A DNA stretch of 6,967 nucleotides from Bacteroidales bacterium (GTDB taxonomy: Bacteria; Bacteroidota; Bacteroidia; Bacteroidales; SM23-62): NCBI GenBank assembly GCA_016783865.1, contig JADHVS010000226.1, positions 1-6,967 of the forward strand, written 5' to 3'. This document shows positions 1 through 5,646 of the stretch, one piece after another. The translations under genes were made by a program, and so were the position numbers. Under the pieces are notes generated by a model. That model was given only the letters and a program-made list of their open reading frames with translations. It did not search any database and had not been told where the DNA came from. Position 1 is the stretch's first letter, and each line of letters starts with the position of its first letter.

Positions 1-88
1 GGAAGAGAAGATCAAATCTGCATTGCACGACTTTGCAAAAACCCAGCCGAAACTGGCAGAAATCCTGAAAAACGCGGGGTTGCTCTGA
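1..88 (+). CDS. C-terminal end of an unidentified protein (partial)
   Basis: The frame starting at base 2 is open from the window edge to a TGA at 86-88 and encodes 28 residues ending in KNAGLL. The tail is rich in Lys, Ala and Leu and looks like an amphipathic helix (it includes LHDFAKTQPKLAEILKNAGL). It converges on the minus-strand gene ending at 121, with 32 bases between them. No family can be named from so short a piece. That it is coding at all rests on the plausible protein-like composition and the convergent layout. Confidence 0.55.
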   Translation, partial: EEKIKSALHDFAKTQPKLAEILKNAGLL

Positions 89-120
89 AGTGTTTTTCCT
101 GCAGGGCAAAAATATAGATC

Positions 121-1077
121 TCAAGGTTTTGCAATCGTAATATCCACCCGCGTCACCCGCAAGTCTTTTTTTCTGCCCTGAGTGTTGATCAGCCACCGCT
201 GAAAATCTTCCGACGAAGTTTCTTTCGGAAGTTTATATCCCTGCGATTGTTCGGAATCCTTCAGCAACTCATTCCGGTCTCCTTCACCCATGACCAGGTT
301 GCGTAACGGGGTGGACGAAAAAACGATAAATATCCGTACCTGATCCATCGGGCTTTCGGATCGAAGGAAATATTCGTCGGTATATTCTTTTAAACCTTCT
401 GACGTAAATTCCGGTTTCTTGCTGAAGAAGAGATACTCCGTTCCGGCAGTAATGGGAATGCCATCCTGAAACCGGTCCGGCATACGTCGATAGGGGAGTA
501 GCTCCTGACATCTTTTTCCATCGTCCAGGAACACCGATAGATATCCGGGAGAGGGTGATTTAAAAGCAAGAAAGAAGGGGTCATTATCTGAAAAAGCGGT
601 ATTTATGCATCTGGGATCGGGACAATCCAGCGTATACGCCTCAAAGTCGGGAGTCTCTTCGGTAACCGGTTTTGCCTTTAACCGGATAAAACACTTCATC
701 GCCCGGATTTTACTTTTTTTCCCTTCCAAAACAGCGAACCCCTCTTTTTCTTCAAAGCGAACATTCAAGACCTCCACCACATCTCCTTTCACATTGGAGT
801 TTGCAATTGAATTGAATACCGTAGTGGTTTCAACCAGCTCGCCGGTGTTGAGATTTTTAAGATACGTTGAATTCCCCTGAATGATAATCCGGCCAAAAGC
901 TCTTTCAAGGGCATTTATAGTTGCTTCATCCTCAGCCTCTTTTTTCACCTGAAGTTCAGATTTATCTGCAGTCCAGTCAACCTGCGCTTCACCGGTTGCA
1001 ATACTGATCTCATTTTGAGAAAAAACAAAGGGATTACATAAAAGCAAAAAAAGAAGAAAAACAGGACGTGGAGTCAT
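121..1077 (-). CDS. Exported DUF4384-domain protein
   Basis: This 318-residue protein begins with a hydrophobic signal peptide (about residues 5-20, ending FVFSQ), so it should be exported to the periplasm or outer membrane. Residues about 26-135 begin with an ATGEAQ-like stretch and resemble the N-terminal domain of FlgT/LPP20-type envelope proteins; this is a weak resemblance. Residues about 163-255 fit DUF4384: FFLAFKSPSPGYLSVFLDD followed by LLPY and an ITAGTEYLFF strand is the usual 'stylish regulator/beta-sandwich' pattern of that family. Cys152 and Cys157 lie just before it. The ATG at 1075-1077 is chosen because it places the signal peptide at the N-terminus. A TAnnTTTG box lies 19 bases upstream, so the gene may have its own promoter although it follows the radical SAM gene in the same direction. 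The biological role is unknown. Confidence 0.82.
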   Translation of the reverse strand: MTPRPVFLLFLLLCNPFVFSQNEISIATGEAQVDWTADKSELQVKKEAEDEATINALERAFGRIIIQGNSTYLKNLNTGELVETTTVFNSIANSNVKGDVVEVLNVRFEEKEGFAVLEGKKSKIRAMKCFIRLKAKPVTEETPDFEAYTLDCPDPRCINTAFSDNDPFFLAFKSPSPGYLSVFLDDGKRCQELLPYRRMPDRFQDGIPITAGTEYLFFSKKPEFTSEGLKEYTDEYFLRSESPMDQVRIFIVFSSTPLRNLVMGEGDRNELLKDSEQSQGYKLPKETSSEDFQRWLINTQGRKKDLRVTRVDITIAKP

Positions 1078-1096
1078 AAGAAAGGTATTTCAATTT

Positions 1097-1104
1097 CAAA
1101 TATA
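1097..1104 (-). promoter_or_regulatory. Candidate Bacteroidota -7 promoter box upstream of the DUF4384 gene
   Basis: Read on the minus strand this is TATATTTG, an exact match to the TAnnTTTG -7 consensus used by the Bacteroidota primary sigma factor. It lies 19 bases before the ATG at 1077, implying a very short leader. I see no good TTTG -33 element at the expected 19-22 base spacing, so the call rests on the -7 box and its position only. Confidence 0.45.
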
Positions 1105-1145
1105 CGGATTAAATGCAAGTTTATGCATAATCGTCAATCGGTTCC

Positions 1146-2192
1146 TCACCACCTTTGACTGCAGTTCCTGCAAATTCCAACCGATTTTCTTTCCGAAAAA
1201 ATCTTTTTCCTGAACTCCCGGTATTTCTTCCCTCGCCAGATCTCCTGAAACGATTGCTCTTTGAGATCTCCCATACAATGACCGGCATCCTTATCAAAAC
1301 AACACGGCACCACCTTCCCGTCCCAGGTAATCACACAACCGCTCCACATGCGGAAGCAACGGTTGGGAAGCGGATTCTTGAGAATGAATTCGTGACCCGT
1401 GACCCGTGACTGGTGACTCTGTGACTCTGTGACTCTGTGCCCTTTTGTCCGCTTGTCCGCCTGTCCGCTCGTCCGCTTGTAACGCGTCCACTTCCCATCT
1501 TCCGGCATCAGCGCGCTCCCCTGCTCAAAATCATAAAACTGTGCTGTTTTCAATACCGTCCTGTCAACACCCAACGATTTTCCTAATTTCCTAATTTCTT
1601 CTATCTGATGCTGGTTCGACTTCAATACCAGGAACTGAATTTCCAATATTGGTTTATGAGCGCCCATCTCTTTCCGGATCCAAACGAAATTCCTGATACC
1701 TTCGGTCACCGTTTCCAGTGATCCTCCTATCCGGTACTGTTCATAAGCTGTTTGATCGGTTCCATCCAGCGAGATGATCAGTTTGTTGAGCCCCGAATCA
1801 ATGGTTCTCCGGATGTTCTCATCGGAGAGGAAGTGTCCGTTGGTGGATGTCCACACATACATATTCCTGGTCCGGGCATAGGAAATAAACCCAAAAATAT
1901 CTTTGTTGAGGTATGGTTCCCCCTGGAAATAGAGGGTAAGATAAGCCAGTCGCGGGGATAGCTGATCGATGAACCGCACGAAATCCTGCTGCATGAGGGT
2001 CCCCGTGGCCCGGGTAAGGCCCGACTGTCCCGTCGGACATTCCGGACACCGAAGGTTGCAGTGGTTCGTGGGTTCGATGGAAACAAATACCGGATATCCA
2101 CAGTGGATCGGTTTGCGTAAAAGGATCGATAAAAAAAAGCTAGAAAGAAGCTTTATAAAATTAACAACCCGGAAAAACGTCTTACGTCTCAC
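1146..2192 (-). CDS. Radical SAM/SPASM domain protein with a repeat-encoded insert
   Basis: This 348-residue protein is a radical SAM enzyme with a C-terminal SPASM domain. The CxxxCxxC motif that binds the SAM-cleaving [4Fe-4S] cluster is C45-NLR-C49-PE-C52, preceded by the EPTNH strand and followed by PTG. Later core strands include YLTLYFQGEPYLNKD (about 86-98) and a LIISLDG strand (138-144). The SPASM region has C279, C286, C297, C298, C306, C341 and C344, with WSGCVITWDGKVVPCCFD typical of the family and fit to hold auxiliary Fe-S clusters. Residues about 240-268 are a Lys/Arg/Ser/Thr/Gln-rich stretch encoded by a short tandem array (see repeat), placed between core and SPASM domain. The start is a GTG inside a second array, because TGA at 2196-2198 closes the frame just upstream and no ATG lies nearby. 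Substrate is unknown; relatives act on peptides or small molecules, and this subgroup has no assigned role I can name. Confidence 0.88.
   Translation of the reverse strand: MRRKTFFRVVNFIKLLSSFFLSILLRKPIHCGYPVFVSIEPTNHCNLRCPECPTGQSGLTRATGTLMQQDFVRFIDQLSPRLAYLTLYFQGEPYLNKDIFGFISYARTRNMYVWTSTNGHFLSDENIRRTIDSGLNKLIISLDGTDQTAYEQYRIGGSLETVTEGIRNFVWIRKEMGAHKPILEIQFLVLKSNQHQIEEIRKLGKSLGVDRTVLKTAQFYDFEQGSALMPEDGKWTRYKRTSGQADKRTKGHRVTESQSHQSRVTGHEFILKNPLPNRCFRMWSGCVITWDGKVVPCCFDKDAGHCMGDLKEQSFQEIWRGKKYREFRKKIFSERKSVGICRNCSQRW
1391..1474. repeat. Degenerate 7/8-bp tandem array inside the radical SAM/SPASM gene
   Basis: The array holds 84 bases. Plus-strand units are four heptamers of the CGTGACC type (1391-1418), three octamers of the CTGTGACT type (1419-1442, the last degenerate), and four octamers of the GCTTGTCC type (1443-1474). 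84 bases is exactly 28 codons, so the frame of the host gene is kept. On the coding (minus) strand the main units contain no stop codon in any frame. The encoded stretch is about residues 240-268, with RVTES- and GQADKRT-like pieces unlike the flanking protein. Confidence 0.9.
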
Positions 2193-2239
2193 GTCTCACG
2201 TCTCACGTCCTTCGTCCCTCGTCCTTCGTCCTTCGTCCT
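2177..2239. repeat. Heptanucleotide tandem array spanning a gene junction
   Basis: Nine consecutive 7-bp units lie here: on the plus strand one ACGTCTT, three ACGTCTC, one ACGTCCT, one TCGTCCC and three TCGTCCT. On the minus strand, in coding order, the units drift from AGGACGA to GAGACGT. The array encodes the last 13 residues of the small coiled-coil protein, contains its TGA stop (2196-2198), and contains the GTG start and first five codons of the radical SAM gene. A pyrimidine-rich stretch (2240-2256), encoding the Lys run of the upstream protein, adjoins it. Confidence 0.93.
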
Positions 2240-2501
2240 TCTTTTTCTTCTTCTTCCGCTTGAACAACGGGCTTATGATGGAGTAGGCCTGTGAAACGAT
2301 CAGGTTTGTGGCTACGATCTCTTCCGCGAGGGTATTGATGATATTTCGGAACGTCAGGGCATCCACAAGGTGGCGGTAATCTTTTTTAATGCCCTCTTCG
2401 GTCTGAATGATCTCTCGCTGTAACCTGAATTTTTCGGCCCGGAGCTCCTTCATAGTGCGAAGCGGAGCCCTTCTTTCCCGGTGATAATTACTGCTCTTCA
2501 T
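2196..2501 (-). CDS. Small coiled-coil protein with basic repeat-derived tail
   Basis: This 101-residue soluble protein is not one I recognise. Residues 17-45 are charged and heptad-like (KELRAEKFRLQREIIQTEEG), suggesting a coiled coil. Residues 46-80 are more hydrophobic (IINTLAEEIVATNLIVSQAY), perhaps an amphipathic membrane-touching helix. The tail is six Lys (83-88) followed by DEGRRTRDEGRET, which is entirely encoded by the 7-bp array, so the native C-terminus is probably near residue 82-88. The ATG at 2499-2501 is preferred over Met17 (2451-2453) because a strong purine-rich site sits 4 bases before it. It overlaps the DUF1469 gene by 14 bases, which argues for translational coupling and a joint role with the YtxH and DUF1469 proteins at the envelope. 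Confidence 0.75.
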   Translation of the reverse strand: MKSSNYHRERRAPLRTMKELRAEKFRLQREIIQTEEGIKKDYRHLVDALTFRNIINTLAEEIVATNLIVSQAYSIISPLFKRKKKKKKDEGRRTRDEGRET

Positions 2502-2862
2502 CGCTCTCCTCCTCCTGCGTAAAGGTGGTTAGCCTGGTAATTAAAGGGTTGATAAAGATCTGGTCACGGAATATATAAACTACCACTGCAGCCGCAAGAT
2601 AAAAGCCCACAACAATCAGTGCGCCTACATACATGTGACCAAATTCTTCGCCATACCAGTAAACGAATGCCAGCGCCAGAAAAAATAGGAGAAAGATGGA
2701 AAGCAGAAGCACCACCAGGCTGATCATGATTGAAGAGATGAGCTGAGCAGCCCCTTCAACAGCCATCAGTTTATAAAGCTCCAGTTTTAACCGGATGTAC
2801 CCTTTCACATTGCCGGAGAGGGAGGAGAAATCATCTGAAATTTTCCGTGCTTCCATCATCAT
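2488..2862 (-). CDS. DUF1469 / phage holin family membrane protein
   Basis: The protein has 124 residues. An N-terminal amphipathic helix (about 4-35, with GYIRLKLELYKL) is followed by two membrane segments at about 41-69 and 79-97, separated by a short GEEFGHMY turn, then a cytosolic tail ending in an acidic EEESDEEQ run. This layout matches the PF07332 'putative holin-X / phage holin family III' group. These are usually chromosomal membrane proteins of unknown role rather than lysis holins, and nothing here suggests a phage. Its ATG overlaps the TGA of the YtxH gene (ATGA, 2859-2862), and its end overlaps the coiled-coil gene, so the three are likely co-translated. Three consecutive ATG codons begin the frame; the first is used here. 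Confidence 0.85.
   Translation of the reverse strand: MMMEARKISDDFSSLSGNVKGYIRLKLELYKLMAVEGAAQLISSIMISLVVLLLSIFLLFFLALAFVYWYGEEFGHMYVGALIVVGFYLAAAVVVYIFRDQIFINPLITRLTTFTQEEESDEEQ
2506..2516 (-). promoter_or_regulatory. Strong Shine-Dalgarno-like site for the coiled-coil gene
   Basis: On the minus strand this reads AGGAGGAGGAG and ends 4 bases before the ATG at 2501. It also encodes the Glu run near the C-terminus of the DUF1469 protein, so part of its strength may be incidental. It decides the choice of the upstream ATG over the internal Met17, and is unusual since Bacteroidota genes mostly lack strong sites. Confidence 0.55.
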
Positions 2863-3119
2863 GTTTTCGGTTTTGGTTTCTTTTTCCTTACAGGTTGTTC
2901 AGGCTCCTCCTCATCATCAGGTTGGAGAACGGATTTCAGTTTCTCAATCTCATCGGAGAACTCCTCCTGGAAATTCTCCGATACCTCCCTGAGCTTTTTT
3001 TTCAGTTTCTTCCGGGTTTGGGTTCCACTCTCCGGAGCCAGGAGCAACCCGACGGCTACCCCTGCTGCCAGACCCAGGATACCCGCGAAGAGCATTTTGG
3101 ATGTATTGCTTTTTGCCAT
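2859..3119 (-). CDS. YtxH domain protein
   Basis: Starting at the ATG at 3117-3119 the protein has 86 residues. A short polar start (MAKSNTSK) leads into a Gly-rich membrane helix (about 9-28, GILGLAAGVAVGLLLAPESG), then TRKKLKKKL and a charged coiled-coil-like tail with an acidic patch (DDEEEPEQ) and a Lys/Pro-rich end. The G-zipper helix ending LLAPESG followed by TRKKL is the hallmark of the YtxH family (PF12732), small membrane-anchored proteins linked to general stress in Bacillus and of unclear mechanism. An in-frame ATG ten codons upstream (3149) would add MLLSLQKTGI, but the family normally starts as chosen here and a -7 promoter box falls inside the longer version. It is the first gene of the overlapping trio. 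Confidence 0.87.
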   Translation of the reverse strand: MAKSNTSKMLFAGILGLAAGVAVGLLLAPESGTQTRKKLKKKLREVSENFQEEFSDEIEKLKSVLQPDDEEEPEQPVRKKKPKPKT

Positions 3120-3134
3120 GATACCAGTTTTTTG

Positions 3135-3142
3135 CAAAGATA
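3135..3142 (-). promoter_or_regulatory. Candidate -7 promoter box for the YtxH-DUF1469 operon
   Basis: On the minus strand this is TATCTTTG, matching TAnnTTTG exactly. It ends 15 bases before the YtxH ATG at 3119 and lies in the 60-base gap after the AI-2E gene. No clear -33 TTTG is present at normal spacing; the nearest TTTG is about 33 bases upstream. Confidence 0.5.
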
Positions 3143-3179
3143 ACAACATAAATCCGGAATCGGCCCCATTTGATACAAA

Positions 3180-4283
3180 TCACATGTGCCCGGTCAGGCT
3201 TCTAACCATCTGGAACTGACTCAGGAACTCTTTCAGGAGGATGCGGATAAAGGTATACGAGGGTACGGCAATGATCATGGCAGGGATTCCGCCCAGACTT
3301 CCGGCCGCGATGATGACCAGGAAGATCTCAATGGGATGGGCCTTGACACTTTTTCCATAGATCATGGGCTCGAGCACGATCACATCAATCAGGATCACGG
3401 TAATGTATACCAGGATGATTCGCAATGCAGTAATGCCCATCATCGAATAGTCGCCTATACTTACCACACCGGTAACGCCAAGCACCACTCCCATCAGGGT
3501 GGCCATCACCGGCCCCAGGTAGGGAATAATGTGCACAATCCCGCCAAAGAGGCCGATCACCAACGCCCCTTTTACCCCGATGATAAGCAATCCAATGGTA
3601 TACAGGGTAACCATGACCATGATATTGACCAGCAGCCCGATGTAGTAACGGGAAAGAAGACGTTTGGCTTTATCAAGTACATGGATGGTTTGCTCCTCAT
3701 ATTTTGGATTCACCAGTAACAACACCACACGCCTGATCATGGTCTTGTCATAGAGAAAAAAGAAGGAGATAAAGATGACCGAAAAGGTGTCGAAAAAGAA
3801 TTTGCCGGTGAAGGAAAAAATATCCTTTACCACGGTGGAGAAGAATCCGAAATTGACAATGTTGAATAGCTTCTTTTCAATGAAGGTTGTTACCGATACC
3901 TCATGAGGCATCACGCCGAAATCGACCAGGAGATTCTGCAAACCATCAATCTGTGGCTGGTAATAGGCCATGAATTTGTCCATATCGATGGCGGAGATCA
4001 TTCGTGCTTCCTGGATGATCAGGGGGATGAAGAAACTGCAGAGGGAGAAAAATACCACGATGATCAGCAACAAGGTAATGATGGTACTGAGGATGTGAGG
4101 AAACGATCGCTTTCCCAGTTTGATCCGGTCAAGGATCGCTGTCAGGGGAGACCCGATGATGAAGACGATCAGGGAGATCAGCAGGATCGTCACAATATTG
4201 GAAAAATACCAGAGAAGAAATCCGGCAAGGGCAATAAACAGGATGATGAAAAACAATTTGTTTTTCTGGTAAAGTTCTTTCAT
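3180..4283 (-). CDS. AI-2E family transporter, downstream paralogue
   Basis: This 367-residue integral membrane protein belongs to the AI-2E/UPF0118 family (PF01594, the TqsA/PerM group). Membrane segments are visible at about 10-27, 30-47, 62-91, 155-178, 212-236, 238-275, 284-305 and 316-347, separated by a soluble loop at about 92-150. Family signatures include SFFFLYD (173-179), IPYLGP (253-258), KAHPIEIF (314-321) and GSLGG...IIAVP (328-341). Members have been tied to autoinducer-2 export and, in some bacteria, to Na+/H+ antiport; the substrate here cannot be told. It follows a same-length paralogue after 41 bases and is probably co-transcribed with it. It ends KEFLSQFQMVRSLTGHM, close to its neighbour's end. 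Confidence 0.9.
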   Translation of the reverse strand: MKELYQKNKLFFIILFIALAGFLLWYFSNIVTILLISLIVFIIGSPLTAILDRIKLGKRSFPHILSTIITLLLIIVVFFSLCSFFIPLIIQEARMISAIDMDKFMAYYQPQIDGLQNLLVDFGVMPHEVSVTTFIEKKLFNIVNFGFFSTVVKDIFSFTGKFFFDTFSVIFISFFFLYDKTMIRRVVLLLVNPKYEEQTIHVLDKAKRLLSRYYIGLLVNIMVMVTLYTIGLLIIGVKGALVIGLFGGIVHIIPYLGPVMATLMGVVLGVTGVVSIGDYSMMGITALRIILVYITVILIDVIVLEPMIYGKSVKAHPIEIFLVIIAAGSLGGIPAMIIAVPSYTFIRILLKEFLSQFQMVRSLTGHM

Positions 4284-4324
4284 ATATCAGGGATAAAAAT
4301 AAACAAAAAAATTCAGGAACAACC

Positions 4325-5428
4325 TCAGAGCTTGTTTGTAAGTGACCTGACCACCTTAAACTGGCTTAAAAACTCTTTCGCGACAATCCGGAGGAATGTA
4401 TAGGTGGGCACAGCAATGATCATTCCGATGATCCCTCCTATACTGCCGGCTGCGATGATCACAAGAAAAATCTCGATCGGATGTGCTCTTACGCTCTTGC
4501 CATAGATCAGTGGTTGATAAACAACGTTGTCTATCACGATCACAATGAGAAAAACCAGGATGATCAACAGGGCGATGTGCCCGATCATCCCGTAATGACC
4601 GATGCTGATCATGCTGGTCACGCCCAGGATGACACCCATGGAGGTGGCAATCAGGGGCCCGAGATAGGGGATGATGTTGATGATGCCTGCAAAAAAGGCA
4701 ATGACCAGGGCCCCCTGGATCCCGATGATGCTGAGCCCGATCGAATAGGAGATAATCATGGCAATCACATCCAGGAACAACCCAACAAAATAGCGGGTCA
4801 GCAAATGACTGCTCTTATCAAGGACACGTGTTGTCTGGTCGGTGTATTTATCCGGCACAATGGCAAAGACAATCTTTCTGCCCATCTCCGGGTCGTTCAG
4901 GAAAAAGAAGGAGATGAACAAAACCGAAAAGAGATTAAAAAAGAAGGTGCCGGTGAAGGTGAAAATATCCGTGACCAGGGTGGAGAACATATCAACGTTC
5001 ATGAATTTCATGGCCGTATCCTGCAGGGCTGTAAGAATACTGACCTCTTTTTTTATGATCCCGAATTCGATCAGTTGACGTTCAACCCAGATGATCTCGT
5101 TTTCATAATAGTGCGTGAGCTGGGGTACATCGATCGAAGAGATAAGCTGGGCTTCAGTAATGATCAGCGGAATAAAGAAACTGAAAAATCCCACAAAGAG
5201 CGCCAGCAGAATGATAAGGGTCAGGATGACACCCAGGATGTGAGGAAAATGAAACCGTCCGATGCGGATCCTGCCGAACAACCTGACCAGCGGACTGCCA
5301 ATCAGGCTCACCACCGCAGCGATCAGTATGTAGCTGAAAATGTTCGAAAAATACCAGACCAGGAAGCCAACAGCCACAACTAATAAAATGACGAAGAACA
5401 GTTTATTTTTTTCGTAAAGTTCTTTCAT
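4325..5428 (-). CDS. AI-2E family transporter, upstream paralogue
   Basis: This protein also has 367 residues and aligns with the gene at 3180-4283 without gaps from MKELY to the end; by eye about half the residues are identical. It shares WYFSNI (25-30), SFFFL (173-177), IPYLGP (253-258), KSVRAHPIEIFLVIIAAGS (311-329) and the AVP strand near 339-341. The N-terminal membrane pair and the loop at about 92-150 differ most. The pair is an ancient tandem duplication, kept in full length, which suggests a hetero-oligomer or split substrate range; that is inference. The ATG at 5426-5428 matches the start of the paralogue. Its leader is filled by a 7-bp repeat array beginning 6 bases upstream. Confidence 0.9.
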   Translation of the reverse strand: MKELYEKNKLFFVILLVVAVGFLVWYFSNIFSYILIAAVVSLIGSPLVRLFGRIRIGRFHFPHILGVILTLIILLALFVGFFSFFIPLIITEAQLISSIDVPQLTHYYENEIIWVERQLIEFGIIKKEVSILTALQDTAMKFMNVDMFSTLVTDIFTFTGTFFFNLFSVLFISFFFLNDPEMGRKIVFAIVPDKYTDQTTRVLDKSSHLLTRYFVGLFLDVIAMIISYSIGLSIIGIQGALVIAFFAGIINIIPYLGPLIATSMGVILGVTSMISIGHYGMIGHIALLIILVFLIVIVIDNVVYQPLIYGKSVRAHPIEIFLVIIAAGSIGGIIGMIIAVPTYTFLRIVAKEFLSQFKVVRSLTNKL

Positions 5429-5434
5429 GATAAA

Positions 5435-5466
5435 GTGATTAGGGATTAGCGAATAGCGATTAGGGA
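5435..5466. repeat. Heptanucleotide array in the AI-2E gene leader
   Basis: Four 7-bp plus-strand units GTGATTA, GGGATTA, GCGAATA and GCGATTA run from 5435 to 5462, with GGGA continuing to 5466. The array starts 6 bases upstream of the ATG at 5428. It is noncoding and contains stops in the gene's direction. The period equals that of the other arrays although the unit sequence is different. Confidence 0.75.
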
Positions 5467-5476
5467 AAATTTTTGC

Positions 5477-5484
5477 TAAAGATA
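5477..5484 (-). promoter_or_regulatory. Possible -7 box upstream of the tandem AI-2E genes
   Basis: On the minus strand this is TATCTTTA, one mismatch from TAnnTTTG. If used, transcription would begin near 5470 and the 7-bp array would form nearly the whole 5' leader. No convincing -33 element was seen. Confidence 0.3.
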
Positions 5485-5646
5485 CAAAATCACCAATTCA
5501 CCACGGCATCCTCGAACCACCTACGAAATCCTTGAAAAGCGGTCTTATTTATTCTGCATTTGCAATTTTTACTAATGCTGACTCATCCTTCGCCGTGATT
5601 TTGGATTTTCCGCAAAAAAGTCTCCTGCGTGCCGTAAAAACCAATT
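5485..5646. other. Gene-free stretch between the AI-2E gene and the radical SAM remnants
   Basis: No convincing gene, RNA or strong hairpin was found here. Short open frames exist on both strands, but none has a recognisable motif. A weak imperfect inverted repeat (CTGCATT near 5552 and AATGCTG near 5574) is probably chance. The right end, around 5641, is where homology to a B12-binding radical SAM protein begins abruptly, so it may be a rearrangement border. Confidence 0.5.

Noticed and set aside
91..112. Possible bidirectional terminator between convergent genes (TTTTTCC...GGGCAAAAA)
   Set aside because: The pairing is only a few T-A pairs plus two G-C pairs with a bulge and a 4-base loop; too weak to call.
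1391..1474. Possible CRISPR-like array
   Set aside because: Units are 7-8 bp, directly adjacent and degenerate, with no spacers; it is a short tandem repeat.
2488..2862. Prophage lysis holin
   Set aside because: The protein is of the PF07332 type found on ordinary chromosomes; no endolysin, capsid, integrase or other phage gene is present.
3186..4403. Plus-strand open frames (3186-3719 and 3903-4403) opposite the other AI-2E gene
   Set aside because: Same polar antisense pattern as above; no recognisable domain, and the opposite strand is clearly coding.
4481..5383. Long plus-strand open frame of 300 codons opposite the AI-2E gene
   Set aside because: It is the antisense of a membrane protein: its product is dominated by Asp, His, Gln and Lys with no motif, while the minus strand carries an unmistakable permease.
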